This document shows positions 47,235-59,065 of a stretch of 64,000 bases of DNA, piece by piece. Where the stretch lies: the NCBI RefSeq assembly GCF_018446385.1, contig NC_055996.1, positions 13,131,317-13,195,316 of the forward strand, in the 5' to 3' direction. The notes under the pieces were generated by a model. That model was given only the letters and a program-made list of their open reading frames with translations, ran no database searches and had not been told where the DNA came from. The first letter of the stretch is position 1. Each line of letters opens with the position of its first letter. Made by a program: the position numbers and the translations under genes. This DNA is from Zingiber officinale (lineage: Eukaryota; Streptophyta; Magnoliopsida; Zingiberales; Zingiberaceae).

Positions 47235-48195
47235 CTAAATCAGTGCAATAACGAGTTCAAACCTAGAGCATATCTAACTTAAGATTCTAATCAAAGCTTT
47301 TGCTCCAGCAAAGAGAGCAAAGAGTCAACCAACATATGAATCTACTAACACCCTGGAGCAAGATCAATTCACATGATTGATTTTTTTTGTGCAGACCTCC
47401 AAAGGAAGGTGATTGCACGATTAATTTTGATTATTCTCAACCACAATTGTATTTTGTGTTAAGAGTCAAAAACTATCATTTGCTAATATTCCCATCTACT
47501 TTGATTCTTTTATGTGACTTAACAGTCCCCAGGATACATCTGACCTGTGTAATTTTTTGTTGATAGACTCGCTGAAGATTATTGATAAATCAATATTTTT
47601 GATAGCCTGAATGGTTTTCGATTCCAAAAAGCTAGTGAATGGATTAAGTATTTAAAGACTCCAATGGATACCCCAATTAAACTATTGTAGCGTGTTGATA
47701 TTGAAGTCAAAATTCAGCTGGTGCTCCAAGAACCTGATCCATTTTGATGCATATGCGCGCTGTGAATACGCATAGAGAAAATTTGTTATGAATATGAGAC
47801 ATATAAGCTGCATGTAAGTGCTCTTGGTGAAGGGTTGATGTATCTATGAAATACTACCTATTATTACCTATCTCTGCCCACCGGCTTGAGAAGTCCTACC
47901 AGTGGCACCTGAAAGTAACCATTCAAACTCACAAAATATTGAACAAGCTCATTGTAGCACGAAAAAGTATTGTCACTCTACGACAAGGGCAGTAAAGTGG
48001 ATGGAAAGAAAACAGACGGATACAATTGAGAGAAGACCAGAAATCATGCGGAAGTTGCCATTGTTCTTAGCAGACCACAACATAAAATTCCTTAAGGTAA
48101 CATGTTACAGTAATGGTGCACAGGAACTACCGATACATGGTTCAAACAAGTGTTTGTGATAGCTTGCGAAAAGAAAAGGCTGGAATTTTATCACA
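47235..48195. other. Convergent intergenic region
   Basis: This 0.96 kb must contain the 3' UTRs of the JmjC gene (plus) and the SRO gene (minus). I see no further gene; a short plus-strand frame at 47902-48159 has no recognisable features. Confidence 0.6.
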
Positions 48196-49107
48196 TCATG
48201 ATCCATCTTGAGACTGAGGTTGTAACTTTCGTGACCAGGATCTGTCTTTAGCCATAGGTGGTGGCTGCAGATTAGACACAGAAAAGCAAGTTGTATTAGA
48301 TCGAGTATTGAAAAATGGTAGTGGCAGTTTAGCTACTCTTTCATAGTTTTGATAAGTGTTTGATGACATTCCCGGAAATATCATTTACCATGACAATTGG
48401 AGAAAGAGGTAAACACAATTTTTTACAGAAATTAATTTTATTTTAGGCCTGAATTGCTATAAATGTTATCAATTTAAAACAACACCTATTTGGAAATTAG
48501 AGTTTCATAAGGACTTGAACAATATGATAGGTGACCATAATCAGAATTTTCTGCACTACGACTCCATAAAAGAACCAGATACCCATCCTCAAAAATCTGG
48601 TTTCCGATTTTGGGTGGTTGCCACAAAGGATTCATAGTGCTTAATTAAAGTCAGATCTATTCCTTCGAACACAAAATCAACATACATGCACACTTATATA
48701 TTTAGGAGTGTGCCAGTAGTAATCTAGGGATCAGTGAAAAGAAACCACAAAGATATTGCCCATAAAGGTGACACTTAGTTCCATAGAAACACACAAAAAA
48801 CAAAAATAACCTGCAGGTTTGCCATTTTCTAAAGGATGAATATTTTCAGTTTTCCTATTCAAGTAACTCATGTCCAACTGAGTCTCTTGTAGTGGCAGAT
48901 CGAGACAATTAAGTTTGGGAAAGTTATAAAACTAAATTAGAGCACAAATGGAAGGATACACATTAACAATGGCAAAAAAAATTCTTATCAGGATAAATAC
49001 ATTGCATCATATTGATAACAGATTATATGCCTAATTTCAAGCGAGAGATGCTTGAGATTCAAGCAAGCCTCAAGCTTGGCATGCCCCAAACTGATCAATC
49101 CAGACAA

Positions 49108-49142
<35 letters not shown>

Positions 49143-52100
49143 CAAATGAAGCGATTTGGATAAAAATAAATGAGAAACTAGGCAAACCAAAATACAAATG
49201 ATTCAATCAGTTTAAGGCACAACCAATCCTACTTAAAGCTTCAATAAAGAAAACAATTTAAATCTGGGATACCAACAATTGTTGCAGTGCTTCAAAGGGT
49301 AGCCCGGTGCACGAAGCTCCTGCCGATGCGGGAGCCCGGTAAAGGGTCAGACCACATTAGGTTTATTATATGTAGTCTTACCTTGCATTTTGCAAGAGGC
49401 TATTTCTGCGACTCACTCGAACCCAAGGTCACATGGCAGCAACTTTACTGTTGCGCCAGGCGCCAAGGCTGCCCTTCATGTTGCAGTGCTTCAATAAAGA
49501 GAAAATGCCTAACCTTGTGTTGCAGTCTCACAATAGTCGAAACCAATAATTTGTCTCCAATTATCTGCCTTAGCTTTTTAACCAAGTCAATTCGGCTTAT
49601 ATTTCTCTTCTGAAGAAAGCAGAAGAAACAAAATTACATATCAAGTTTGAGTAAATTAAGAACAAATATCCTTGTCAACTGACTACCGTCAGACCTTAAA
49701 ATCATCATAATGTGTGTGAACTAAATCCATGTCTTCAGGAGGCACTTTTGTCGAGATTGCTGCAAACAACACTGAAAAGGGCATCCATGGAGAAGTTGGA
49801 ACTTTTGGAATTCTGCCCGCCACTGGAACCTGAGATTGATTTCCAAAATCTGGAGCTGATTGGAAAGCCTTGTCCTGAAGTTCAAAGAAATAACAACCAA
49901 TACAAATAAGTAGCAACGCGCGTACTAGCAAAAAGAGAGAAAAAGTGGCAGCATGACTAAAATATGGAAACTGGTTGGGTCATTAATCAGGCATTCTAAT
50001 TCATTTTGATATAATATCAGCTGTTACTGCAAGTGCCCCCAAAAAGTATGATCTAGAAAAACATAAAATAGATTTCCACCATCCTCAAAACCAGCAAACA
50101 GATAAAATGATAAATATAAATAGCCAATATGAATATACAGGTGAAAAGATACAGACACTAGTTCAATATATGTCCATAGTTTTAGAATATGTTTTCATAA
50201 CCCAATAAAGAATAATTAATTAATTAATTCTCCTAGCTCCTACTTATTAGATAAAAAAACATCTATCACATTGTACTTAAAATTTGAGATCATATAGAAT
50301 ACAATAGATAAAGGTGGTTGCATGCAACTCCACAATCAAAAGAAGACAAGTATCAATTATAACATTATGCTATAAGCATAAACAATGGATTTTACAAAAA
50401 AAAGTAACAATTAGTATTCATCTATTATCCTAAATTGTATTACATATACAAATTAAATATGTAGAAGTACCATGTGAAAGTCAACGATAAAAAAAAACAA
50501 AAACAAAATTTCCTGTGCAGTGTCTGTAAAGTATGACCAGTGTATAAACGATGGATGTCACAACAAAGTAACCAATATTGACAATATCATACAGAGATAC
50601 AGATATACTATAGATATCATAAAGTGTGTAATTATCATGTGATCATGTATAAAAATTCCTCAACATTGATCTTCTACTAAACATCCTACATAATCATTGA
50701 GAGGTACCTGTAATAAGCAGTCGGATGAACTAGAATTCTGGATGGCAAAAGCATGAGATTCACTTTCTTTCCAATTCAAAAATGCTGAAATCACATTAAC
50801 ATTCAAACATTACAGGTTCACCAAAAGAAGATCAAGGAAAAATATTTCACAATCATTTCCTAGTTATGTGAATACCTTTAAGTTTGTCGGTCATTTTAAA
50901 TGTCACTATGTATTCTGCATAGATATGGGTATTCATATTAGTATCCCATATGATATAATGCTTTGGCTTGTGAAGATTATCTATGCCAGTATCAAAATTA
51001 TCATTAGTGGAAAGAGACTGTTCAGATCCAGGATGAATGAGTTCCACGTTCCCCATAATTATGCGGCACAACATAAGATGGATAAGACCATTTTCATCGG
51101 CGTCTGCAAAACTAGCGCTGTAGACAGCATACACAAGTGAGCTATTGTTCATAATGGGCTATTATTAAAGAAAAAATCTAAATTGAGAAAGCACTTGGTG
51201 ATACACCTAAGAAACAGTTGGCAGCTTTTACAAAGGGAAATTAGTGGTAATCCTCAAGATACAGATACATGAAGAGTGTAGTCGCATATGAAGCCTTACC
51301 AGATATCAGAGCAATTCGCAGGGGCAAGATGAAGTCCATTTCCATAAAGTCGTTTCTGCACAGGTTGCTTCAGAATCCCATGAGACATCATCTCGTCCAC
51401 CACATCCTTGGAGGAAGCAAGCCATGCGTAACGGACATTTGCATTGCCACGAATCTTTTTTGTGGTTTCAACGTGTGCTTTGAAGAGGTTAAATCGAACT
51501 TGGCCTAAAACATTTGTCAATGGAGTCCTATAGATTTCAACAATGTCTTTTTCGTCAATTAATTTGCCTAATCCTTGCAGTAACATTTCCTGCACAGCTC
51601 TATTAAGTTGACGCACACCGACAGGGACCTGAAGATGAGTTCCAAAATCAGGGATATCTACATGGAAGGCACAGCCCATTTCATTTTCACCCACTGCTTC
51701 AGCAAAATTATCCTGGTAAGTGGCAGAAATTTGTTCACTTTTAACCCGCTTGAAATTTTGCAAAACCTCATCATCAGCAACTGAACTTGAGCTTTCAGCT
51801 GCACTAATGGACATATGGAGATTAAAATTTTTTACATGTGCTTCATTTGGTTTAGAACAAGTATGAGCAAGATCTTCTTTGCTAGTTTTATAGCACCTAT
51901 TTGAGGTGTACTGATTAGTGTATAATTCTGGGAAACAGCATTTTCCACACTCGTCAATCCAAGCTATAGGTTTCGTCAAACCAGATTGCAGGTTGATAAA
52001 AACCAAGTGAATGAAATCTAACAAAATTTGCTGGCTCTGGTAGTTTGCTTCAGTAATTGTCTTCTTCAATTTGAAATTTTCCTTAACCAAATTAACGACT

Positions 52101-52372
52101 TTTGCTGGAAAATCTTTCCATTCATCATTCTCATAAAGCAGCACACGCTGTGGTAACACACTCTTGGTGAAATTGCAATAACTCTTAAGAATGTGATTGC
52201 CCAGGCAGCAGCCTATGCTAGCTTTGCTCTCAGATGTCATGCAAGCTCTTGCAGAGAATTGGCCTGCAATAGGCCCATGGCCATCAGCATTGAAAGCAAC
52301 AGAATAATCTCTCTTCCTCTTGAGATCATGCCTTTTCCCTTTAACCAATACCTTTCCGTTCTGGTGTTCCAT
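48196..52372 (-). CDS. RCD1-like: RCD1/SRO-type protein with WWE, PARP-like and RST domains
   Basis: Proposed coding exons, in order: 52372-51300, 51117-50876, 50784-50708, 49874-49695, 49609-49514, 48264-48196. The total is 1737 nt, 578 residues (Arabidopsis RCD1 has about 589). The WWE domain is near 75-150 ([30 protein letters not shown]). The PARP-like domain is near 255-435. His348 in [10 protein letters not shown] stands where active PARPs have the Tyr of their triad, so it is probably catalytically inactive, as known for RCD1. The RST domain is near 488-556 ([27 protein letters not shown]). RCD1/SRO proteins bind transcription factors through RST and act in stress, redox and hormone responses in the nucleus. 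The ATG at 52372 is preferred to an in-frame ATG 24 nt upstream, because MEHQ resembles the family start. Confidence 0.92.
49102..49142. repeat. AT dinucleotide microsatellite
   Basis: TATATA run in the last intron of the SRO gene, left of the SINE. Confidence 0.85.
49296..49478 (-). mobile_element. Au-type SINE in the last intron of the SRO gene
   Basis: 183 bp. The minus strand has GGGCAGCCTTGGCGCCTGGC, then a tRNA-derived B box GGGTTCGAGTGAG, AATAGCCTCTTGCAAAATGC and an end with GTGCACCGGGCTACCC. This is the order known for plant Au SINEs. A perfect 16-bp target duplication flanks it (TGTTGCAGTGCTTCAA at 49280-49295 and 49479-49494). SINEs are transcribed by Pol III and moved by LINE enzymes. 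Confidence 0.92.
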
Positions 52373-53830
52373 TTTTACTGACAGAAAAAGCAGCAAACAC
52401 CTGACTAATAATACTCTCTGGCGTACTTGTATCCACGTAGTCTGTTTAGCAATTTAATGAACAGAATTTTTACAACTTCTGACCAAGACCAGGACTAAAA
52501 ATCTCATCATCGAAGCTATTGAAGTCAGCAGAGTTGTCACCAGAGGCTACCCTGCAATCCACAACATTGATCTTATTATTATTATGTGTTAAATTAATAA
52601 GGCATCAAAAGTTAAATGAAACTGCATAAAAAGAAATATTTAAAATAATGTTACGCCTCAGTAGCAACCAAAGTAGCTGTAAAGATGAAAGCAATCTAGT
52701 TTTACATGATAAAGATATCAAATAACTAGGAGTTCACAAAAAATCAGCATACAGCCAAATTCTTCTCCAACTGTAATATCTCAACCCCATGCCCAGTAAG
52801 GCAAAAATATGCTTTAATCTATAATTATCAGGTCATAACACGATCTAAAGACAGCTAGATGTGGCATAAATTGTCGCCATCAAAGATATACCGCATCTAG
52901 TTTCTCACAAGTTTCAACAGATCTGAGTATTATCGAATTCATGTCCACTGCACGTGATAGAGAATAAAAACAATTCATATCTTAATCAAACATATATTCC
53001 TACCATGTAGGAGGCAGCAGCTAGAAGCGTCAGAAAAAACAGAAAAAAAAGGTTAAACTCAAAATCATAAATATAAATGGAATGAGACCAGTCACTAGAT
53101 AGAAATTTAGCATACAACATAGTGGAAGTTCATTCTTTATCTCCACCAAAAAGCAACTATACTTGAAACAACAAAAAACACAAATCCGAAAACTACTTAC
53201 CTACCTATAAAATTAAAGAGAATTAAAGAAAAAAGACAGAAGCCTAAAATATTGAAAATCAATCAAACAAAAAGTAAGGTAAACAAAATAACTTTTCCAA
53301 GAAAGGTAGAAAATAATGATATTGAGAGAAATCGAACAGATGATACTAAAATAAACCAAAAAGTTAAGCAATTCGGGCGGTCAAGGATCATTCATGTGAA
53401 TTTCCCAATAAAAATTGACCTCTCAAGCAACATGCATCAAGATCATAAAACCAATATTCGCTTCCTCGCCAGATCACTATATTTCAATCTGCTTCCAACC
53501 AGATCGTAGCTTTTCCCTTGCAAATAGCCTCAAGAAATTAACTCTAACTCATGCATCCACGTGACTCTCAACAGAATCCGAATCAATTTGTTAAAAATCC
53601 AAAGTCACAGGATCAACCACGAATAAAGCATAGAACTGCAGCGATTCGAATCCCCTTCCCCAAAAGAAGAAATAAAAACCACAAATTGAAGAAACAGACC
53701 TAAGAGTTGGATCGATACCAGGACAAGCAAAAAAGATACACAGTTAGGTGACACATCTTCGGCGGCAGAAGGGTTCTCTCTCGCATCCGATCTCGAAGGC
53801 GGCGTGTGGCTTCAGGGTTCCAGCCCTTCT
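52373..53830 (-). other. 5' UTR and 5' UTR intron of the SRO gene
   Basis: An acceptor (ATTGCAG before 52551) and a donor (CTTAG/GTCTG at 53700/53699) suggest a leader intron of about 1.15 kb. They leave UTR exons 52551-52373 and about 53830-53700. The outer exon is GC rich and runs up to CCTTCGAGATCGGATGCG on the minus strand. The transcription start is not resolved. The frame at 53252-53509 is not supported as a gene. Confidence 0.5.
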
Positions 53831-54420
53831 CGATTTGGGAGAAATCGAAGAGAGATGACCGAGCGCGTGACGTCGACGGAGATCGCGTTCATATATCGGA
53901 CGGTGGACGGTCGGCCCCCGCTTTCTTGCGCCAAACGCAAGCGAACTTTACCCCGCCGACGTACTGCGATCGGACGGATCAGATCGATTTGATGAAGGTC
54001 AGAAAGGCACGAGATTGAGCACGGACCGTTGATCGAGTCCATTTTGTGTAGCCAGGCAGGATATCTTCCACGGTCATGCAGCGTTGGATCGGCCACGTGT
54101 CTGGTTGGAAATGACCTAAACCGACGGTTGACCATGTGAAGCAGGTGGAGAAGACTTCTACCAGAGCGTAACCGACTTAGATTTGGCCCGGCCCATTTAT
54201 CGCCTATTAGGACCATGTCCAACGGCCCATATCTGCCGCTTAACCAACTTTCACGTCCACATGTCTCTCTATTCAGACATCAGCTTTATATACCTATCGG
54301 GATACCCAACCTTCCATTGAAAGATCTAGTTGGCCCCACCTAAAGTCACCGTTGATGCAGTGTACGGTAATTTGGAGACCGTGCAGAATAAGTTGTTGAA
54401 AAATGATTAGGAAAGAGAGA
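53831..54420. promoter_or_regulatory. Shared intergenic promoter region of SRO and TOM1-like genes
   Basis: About 0.6 kb between two divergent genes. It has no recognisable repeat. TTTATATACC at 54286-54295 could serve as a TATA element on the plus side. The head-to-head layout suggests a bidirectional promoter, but no element proves it. Confidence 0.45.
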
Positions 54421-55420
54421 TTTGCGTCGAAGTCTTCCAACTCCACGGCGGAAAGAGAGAGGCCGCGGCGGAAGAGAGGAAGGAGAAGCAACGACGTCTG
54501 CCGTCTTCTCTTTGCTCCCAACTTCTTTGTTCATTTGCGTTGCCGCTCGATCTCCAGGTAACTTATGTTTGTTTCGGCAGATCTGGTTTGTTGCTTTAAT
54601 TTCCAGCGAGCAAACATTCCGATCGTTTGAACTACCGGAGCTTCTGTTGATATTAGTTCGTTCCTTGTGGAGGGTTCGAAAGGACTGATTTTTGTTAGCT
54701 TTGTTTTTGTTAATCGACCTCTCCGCATGGCATGCGATTTGTGGGTTTTAATCTCGAGTCTGTGGGTTCTCGTCCCTTTTGAATCTGGACTTTGTTTTCG
54801 TCCATCAGTGGCCCACCCTCTTTAGAATCTTGATTGCTTGCTTATTGAGGGGAAAGATTAAGTTTTCCCCCCGGAATCAGCATTTTAATGCCTCATAAAC
54901 CCTAGATGATGTGCCGTTGGCGTGCAAGTGGCAAATGCGGCTATACAGCCTATACTCTTTCCATTTGTTGTTCCTGTTTATTATTTTGGCTCTTTACTCC
55001 CGTGTACATAAGGGAATCCAGCAAATCAGAGTGGCGTCACGTCAAATTTGTGGCATTTAAAATGGATCTGGATTCCTTCCTTTTTATATATCATGGATAT
55101 CGCGAATTTGTTCTTTCTTCGTGATTAAGTTTGTTTTTTTTTTGTCTTTTTTCCCCGCTTTATTCTCCAAGTACTCAATGCATATTGGAAATTTTCTTGT
55201 ATTAAACTATAGGATTACAAAAATCGTTTAGTTGATTATGGTAACTTTTTTTTCTTTTTATCAAATCAGTTGGTAAATGTTTTATTTCTGCGTCACTCAA
55301 TTTTTAGTGTCTCTTTATTGTTGTATGAAGCTAAGAATGTATGACGTCGAGTTCTCTGTTGCCTTTGTTTTAATCCTAGGCTTCAATCACTGACTTTTAA
55401 GTTTAGCTTGGAGTACCAAA
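54421..55420 (+). other. 5' UTR and leader intron of the TOM1-like gene
   Basis: A purine-rich, GC-rich first exon ends at ATCTCCAG/GTAACT (54557/54558). The acceptor AATCCTAG lies before 55380. This gives an 822-nt leader intron, and the second exon contributes 41 nt before the ATG at 55421. Several short frames here are not believed. Confidence 0.6.
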
Positions 55421-58015
55421 ATGAGTGACAATTTGATGGATAAAGTCAGTTCCTTTGGGGAACGTTTGAAAATTGGTGGTGCTGAGGTGAGCAGGAAAAT
55501 GAAAGACAGCATGAGCTCCATGAGTTTCAAGATGAAGGAGTTATTCCAAGGTCAGAACCAAGCTGAGAAGATCGTGGAAGAGGCAACATCGGAGAACTTA
55601 GATGGTCCTGACTGGTCTGCTAACCTTGAGATCTGTGACATGATTAACAGTGAAAATTTCAACAGTATTGACTTTATCCGTGGCATAAAGAAACGGATCA
55701 TATTGAAGGATCCCAGGGTTCAATACCTTGCTTTAGTCCTTCTTGAGACCTGTGTAAAAAATTGTGAGAAGGCTTTCTCAGAGGTTGCTGCAGAGCGCAT
55801 CCTTGATGAGATGGTCAAACTTATTGATGATCCTCAGACTGTTGTAAATAACAGGAATAAAGCTCTTATCATGATTGAAGCATGGGGAGAGTCTGGGGAT
55901 GAGCTCCGGTATTTACCAGTCTATGAGGAAACCTACAAGGTATTAAAATTCTTTAAGAAATACATCTAGTTATTTTGTTAGATATTGTACATTGTGGTAC
56001 AATATTATGCTTACTAGTTTTCTGATCTTCCATTTGTAATGCAGCATTTGTAGTTTCCTATATTGCAAGTTGGGTGCTACAAAGTCTATCATTTGCCCAT
56101 GACACCATTATTCAAGAGTCTGTTCACTGCGGCTATTATCCAAATTATTTTCTGTTACTTGTTTACTGAAAATTAGATGTGCTATTTCTTGCTTCAAAAA
56201 TGGTCATATTGCACTTGTCTCTACAGTACCCTTTTAAACACCTTCTGCCTGGCCTTTATCTCCAAATTGGTGGAGTTTGTAAGTTTCCTTATGTTATCCC
56301 CCGAACAACATTCAACAGGACACAGCTTTGATCATTATTCTTTTTTTCAAAGCACTGCGGCTATTATCCAAATTATTTTCTGTTACTTGTTTACGGCTAT
56401 TATCCAAATTATTTTCTGTTACTTGTTTACTGAAAATTAGATGTGCTATTTCTTGCTTCAAAAATGGTCATATTGCACTTGTCTCTACAGTACCCTTTCA
56501 AACACCTTCTGCCTGGCCTTTATCTCCAAATTGGTGGAGTTTGTAAGTTTCCTTATGTTATCCCCCGAACAACATTCAACAGGACACAGCTTTGATCATT
56601 ATTCTTTTTTTCAAAGCAGTGATACATTCCCTTCCTGCATTGCAAAGATTCACTCTCGTAATCTCTAGATCGAGTTTATAGTGCTGACAGTTACCATGGT
56701 GTTTCTGGTAATATGGACTACCTTTGCTCCTGAACTTTGGTTCATCCGTCTTCCAACAAATGCTTGATTTTGATGAAAACCAAGAGAGCTCATCCTTGGT
56801 ATCTCTCTTTAGAGCATCCTTTTTCAATGCTTTTTGTAATTGATAAAAGAATTTTATGAACAATCTTGTAGTATATTCCTTCTCTAGCCATCTGGCTAAT
56901 GCTGTCTAATCATTCACAAATTGATTTGTTGAGTTTTTAGATGTTTGATTACTGAGCATTCCTTCATTTCATGTTAGATTGAATGGTCCTGGATGTCTGA
57001 TTCTGTCTTTTCTTTTCTTTTTTTAATTTCTCGTAGAGCTTGAAATCTAGAGGTATCCATTTTCCAGGACGAGATAACGAAAGTTTAGGTCCAATTTTTA
57101 CTCCACGTTCAGTTACAGAGACCGAAGCAGATGACAGTTTGTCACAACAGACTTATGACGATGTACCCACATTTAGTTTAACAGCTGAACAGATAAAGGA
57201 AACATTTGATGTTGCTCACAACAGTCTTGAACTTCTGTCAACAGTTCTCTCTTCCTCACCTCATCAAGAAGCTCTTCAGGTGAGTTAGTTTGGTAGTATA
57301 TGCATATTTCCTTACACTTTCTCTTTATCTTTTTACAGTGTGTAGGTTGTGTAACGTTTTGACTATCTTGCTTCCATAAATTGTTCATCCACTTGTCAGT
57401 TTTTTTCTATAAGTAGTATATAGGCTGTTTAGTTTAGTTTAGTTTGTCGTCTGATATTTGAGACACGGTCTGATCATTCAATGGTGTTGCATTGTTGGAG
57501 CCTTCAAGCTCTCCTAAATACCCTCTTCCTTCTATTATTTTCCACTAATGGCAGGAAGGCCCTTTCACTCTGTTGTTCTCCACTGATACTTTGTTTATGG
57601 GCAGGACGACTTGACAAAAACCCTCTTCCTACAATGCCAACAAAGCCAATACACTGTCCAGAGAATCATCGAGACCGCAGCTGACAATGAAGTAGTTCTA
57701 TTCGAGGCCTTGAACATCAACGATGAGCTCCAGAAGGTCCTCTCTAAGTATGAAGAGCTGAAGAAGCCTCCGCTGGTACAATCCGAACCTGAACCAGCAA
57801 TGATACCGGTCGCTGTGGAACCCGAAGATTCTCCTCGTGTCAGTAGAGAAGATGCCCTCGTCCGAAAACCTGTTGGTTCAAGGACCAAGTCAAGCAGCGA
57901 CGATGACGCCCTGAAGAACCTTGACGAGATGATCTTTGGCACCAAGGGAGGCAGCACATCCGAGGATCAAGATCCCAAAAAGAAGCAACAGAAGGATAAT
58001 CTGATCACCTTCTAA
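55421..58015 (+). CDS. TOL1/TOL2-like: TOM1-like protein (VHS and GAT domains)
   Basis: Proposed coding exons: 55421-55939, 57037-57279, 57605-58015. They sum to 1173 nt, 390 residues, which is the size of the short plant TOLs (about 380-410). A basic, Met/Ser-rich N-terminus (residues 1-45) precedes a VHS domain (about 45-173, with VEEATSENLDGPDWSANLEI and YLALVLLETCVKNC). A GAT domain follows near 215-320 (FSLTAEQIKETFDVAHNSLE, LFEALNINDELQKVLSKYEEL). The short acidic tail ends KKKQQKDNLITF; it lacks the long Gln/Pro-rich tail of larger TOLs. TOL proteins bind ubiquitinated membrane proteins and pass them to ESCRT for vacuolar degradation. The exon phases are all zero. It lies head to head with the SRO gene. 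Confidence 0.93.
56131..56617. repeat. Tandem duplication of about 264 bp in a TOM1-like intron
   Basis: The segment starting GGCTATTATCCAAATTATT at 56131 recurs at 56395 almost unchanged, for example CTTTTAAACACC versus CTTTCAAACACC. A 37-bp partial copy sits between them at 56358. It lies wholly in the intron 55940-57036. Confidence 0.9.
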
Positions 58016-58141
58016 GTATCTATCTTCCTGTTGTTTACAGGTACAAGTCTACTTCTGATGGTGTCTTGTGTTGCTTTATTTTAGAAAACTAAGGAAAAAA
58101 GAAATGTGTTCTAACTTATCCTATTTTACTTTGGTTGTGAT
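58016..58141 (+). other. 3' flank of the TOM1-like gene
   Basis: Probable 3' UTR. No clear poly(A) signal was fixed. Confidence 0.4.
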
Positions 58142-58144
58142 TAG

Positions 58145-58642
58145 GGGGTATAAATGAACCAAGTCGTTTATGAGTTATTCGAAGTTCGATTTAATAAAAA
58201 TTCGTTTGAACTCGTTTAATGAGGTTCGTTAAGATAAACAAACTAAGTTCAAATTTTATAATACTCGATTTCTTAGTTCGTGAACATATTCGTTAATAAA
58301 CTCATGCATCAATTTTTAAATAAAATAATAATAATTTTGATATTAAAATTATAGATTTTATATTCTATTTATGAAAAATATAGATAAATATATTAAATTT
58401 ATTTATTAGAATAAAATTGTAAATTTTAATAAGAATATTATATTTTTTTAAAATATATAATTTAATTTTAATGAATATTTAAATTTATAATTTATATTTA
58501 TTAAGTTTTTTTTATGCTCGATAAAAGTTTGAATAAGCTCGTGAGTCATGAATATATTCGTTAAATAACGTTCAAATTCAGTTCGATTATAAACAAGTCA
58601 AATTCAAACATTTAAGAGTTCGACTCGATTTGATTACACCTC
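58145..58642. mobile_element. Small non-autonomous TIR element
   Basis: 498 bp flanked by TAG on both sides (58142-58144 and 58643-58645). The ends GGGGTATAAATGAACCAAGT and, reverse complemented, GAGGTGTAATCAAATCGAGT form an imperfect inverted repeat (15 of 22 over the full arms). The inside is rich in GTTCG/CGAAC phrases and AT. The superfamily is not certain. Confidence 0.45.
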
Positions 58643-58650
58643 TAGTTGTC

Positions 58651-58675
58651 ATATATATATATATATATATATATA
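58651..58675. repeat. AT dinucleotide microsatellite
   Basis: An ATATAT run directly after the TIR element. Confidence 0.9.
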
Positions 58676-58795
58676 TTATTTTATTTTTTTGATGAGGTGA
58701 ATATGGAAGGGCTTCTCAGTGGGGCCTAAGAGGCCAACATGTTAGTATGAGTGCTAATCAAAGTCTAAGATGGCCTAGTTGCTGACCTAGGAGTG

Positions 58796-59065
58796 TTTTC
58801 TTTCGATCGATTATGCCGATCGGATAGACTCTCTACGGGTCCCCCCTCGATTTTGTTGGACTTGTCTTCTCTCGATCGATTTTGTCAATCAGACAAGCTC
58901 TCTAAGGATCACACTCTTGGCTCGACTCGTCTTCTCTCGATCGGTTCTGTCAATTGGACAAGCTCTCTAAATTCCCCACTCTTAGCTCTATCGGATCCAT
59001 CTTCTCCCGATCGATTCAGTGGATCGGACAGACTCTTTAGGGACCCCACTTCTGGCTTTGTTGGA
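58796..59065. repeat. Diverged minisatellite of about 65 bp, four units
   Basis: Each unit has CTCGATCGATTNTGTC, then GACAAGCTCTCTA or a close variant, then a CCCCACTCTTGGCT-like part. Units begin near 58797, 58866, 58931 and 58998. Copies differ at many sites, so the array is old. Frames through it are artefacts. Confidence 0.7.

Noticed and set aside
47902-48159. 85-codon frame between the JmjC and SRO genes
   Set aside because: No recognisable domain and no splice partners; it lies in expected 3' UTR territory.
49287-49613. 108-codon plus-strand frame across the SINE
   Set aside because: It is antisense to the Au SINE and to an RST exon; no support.
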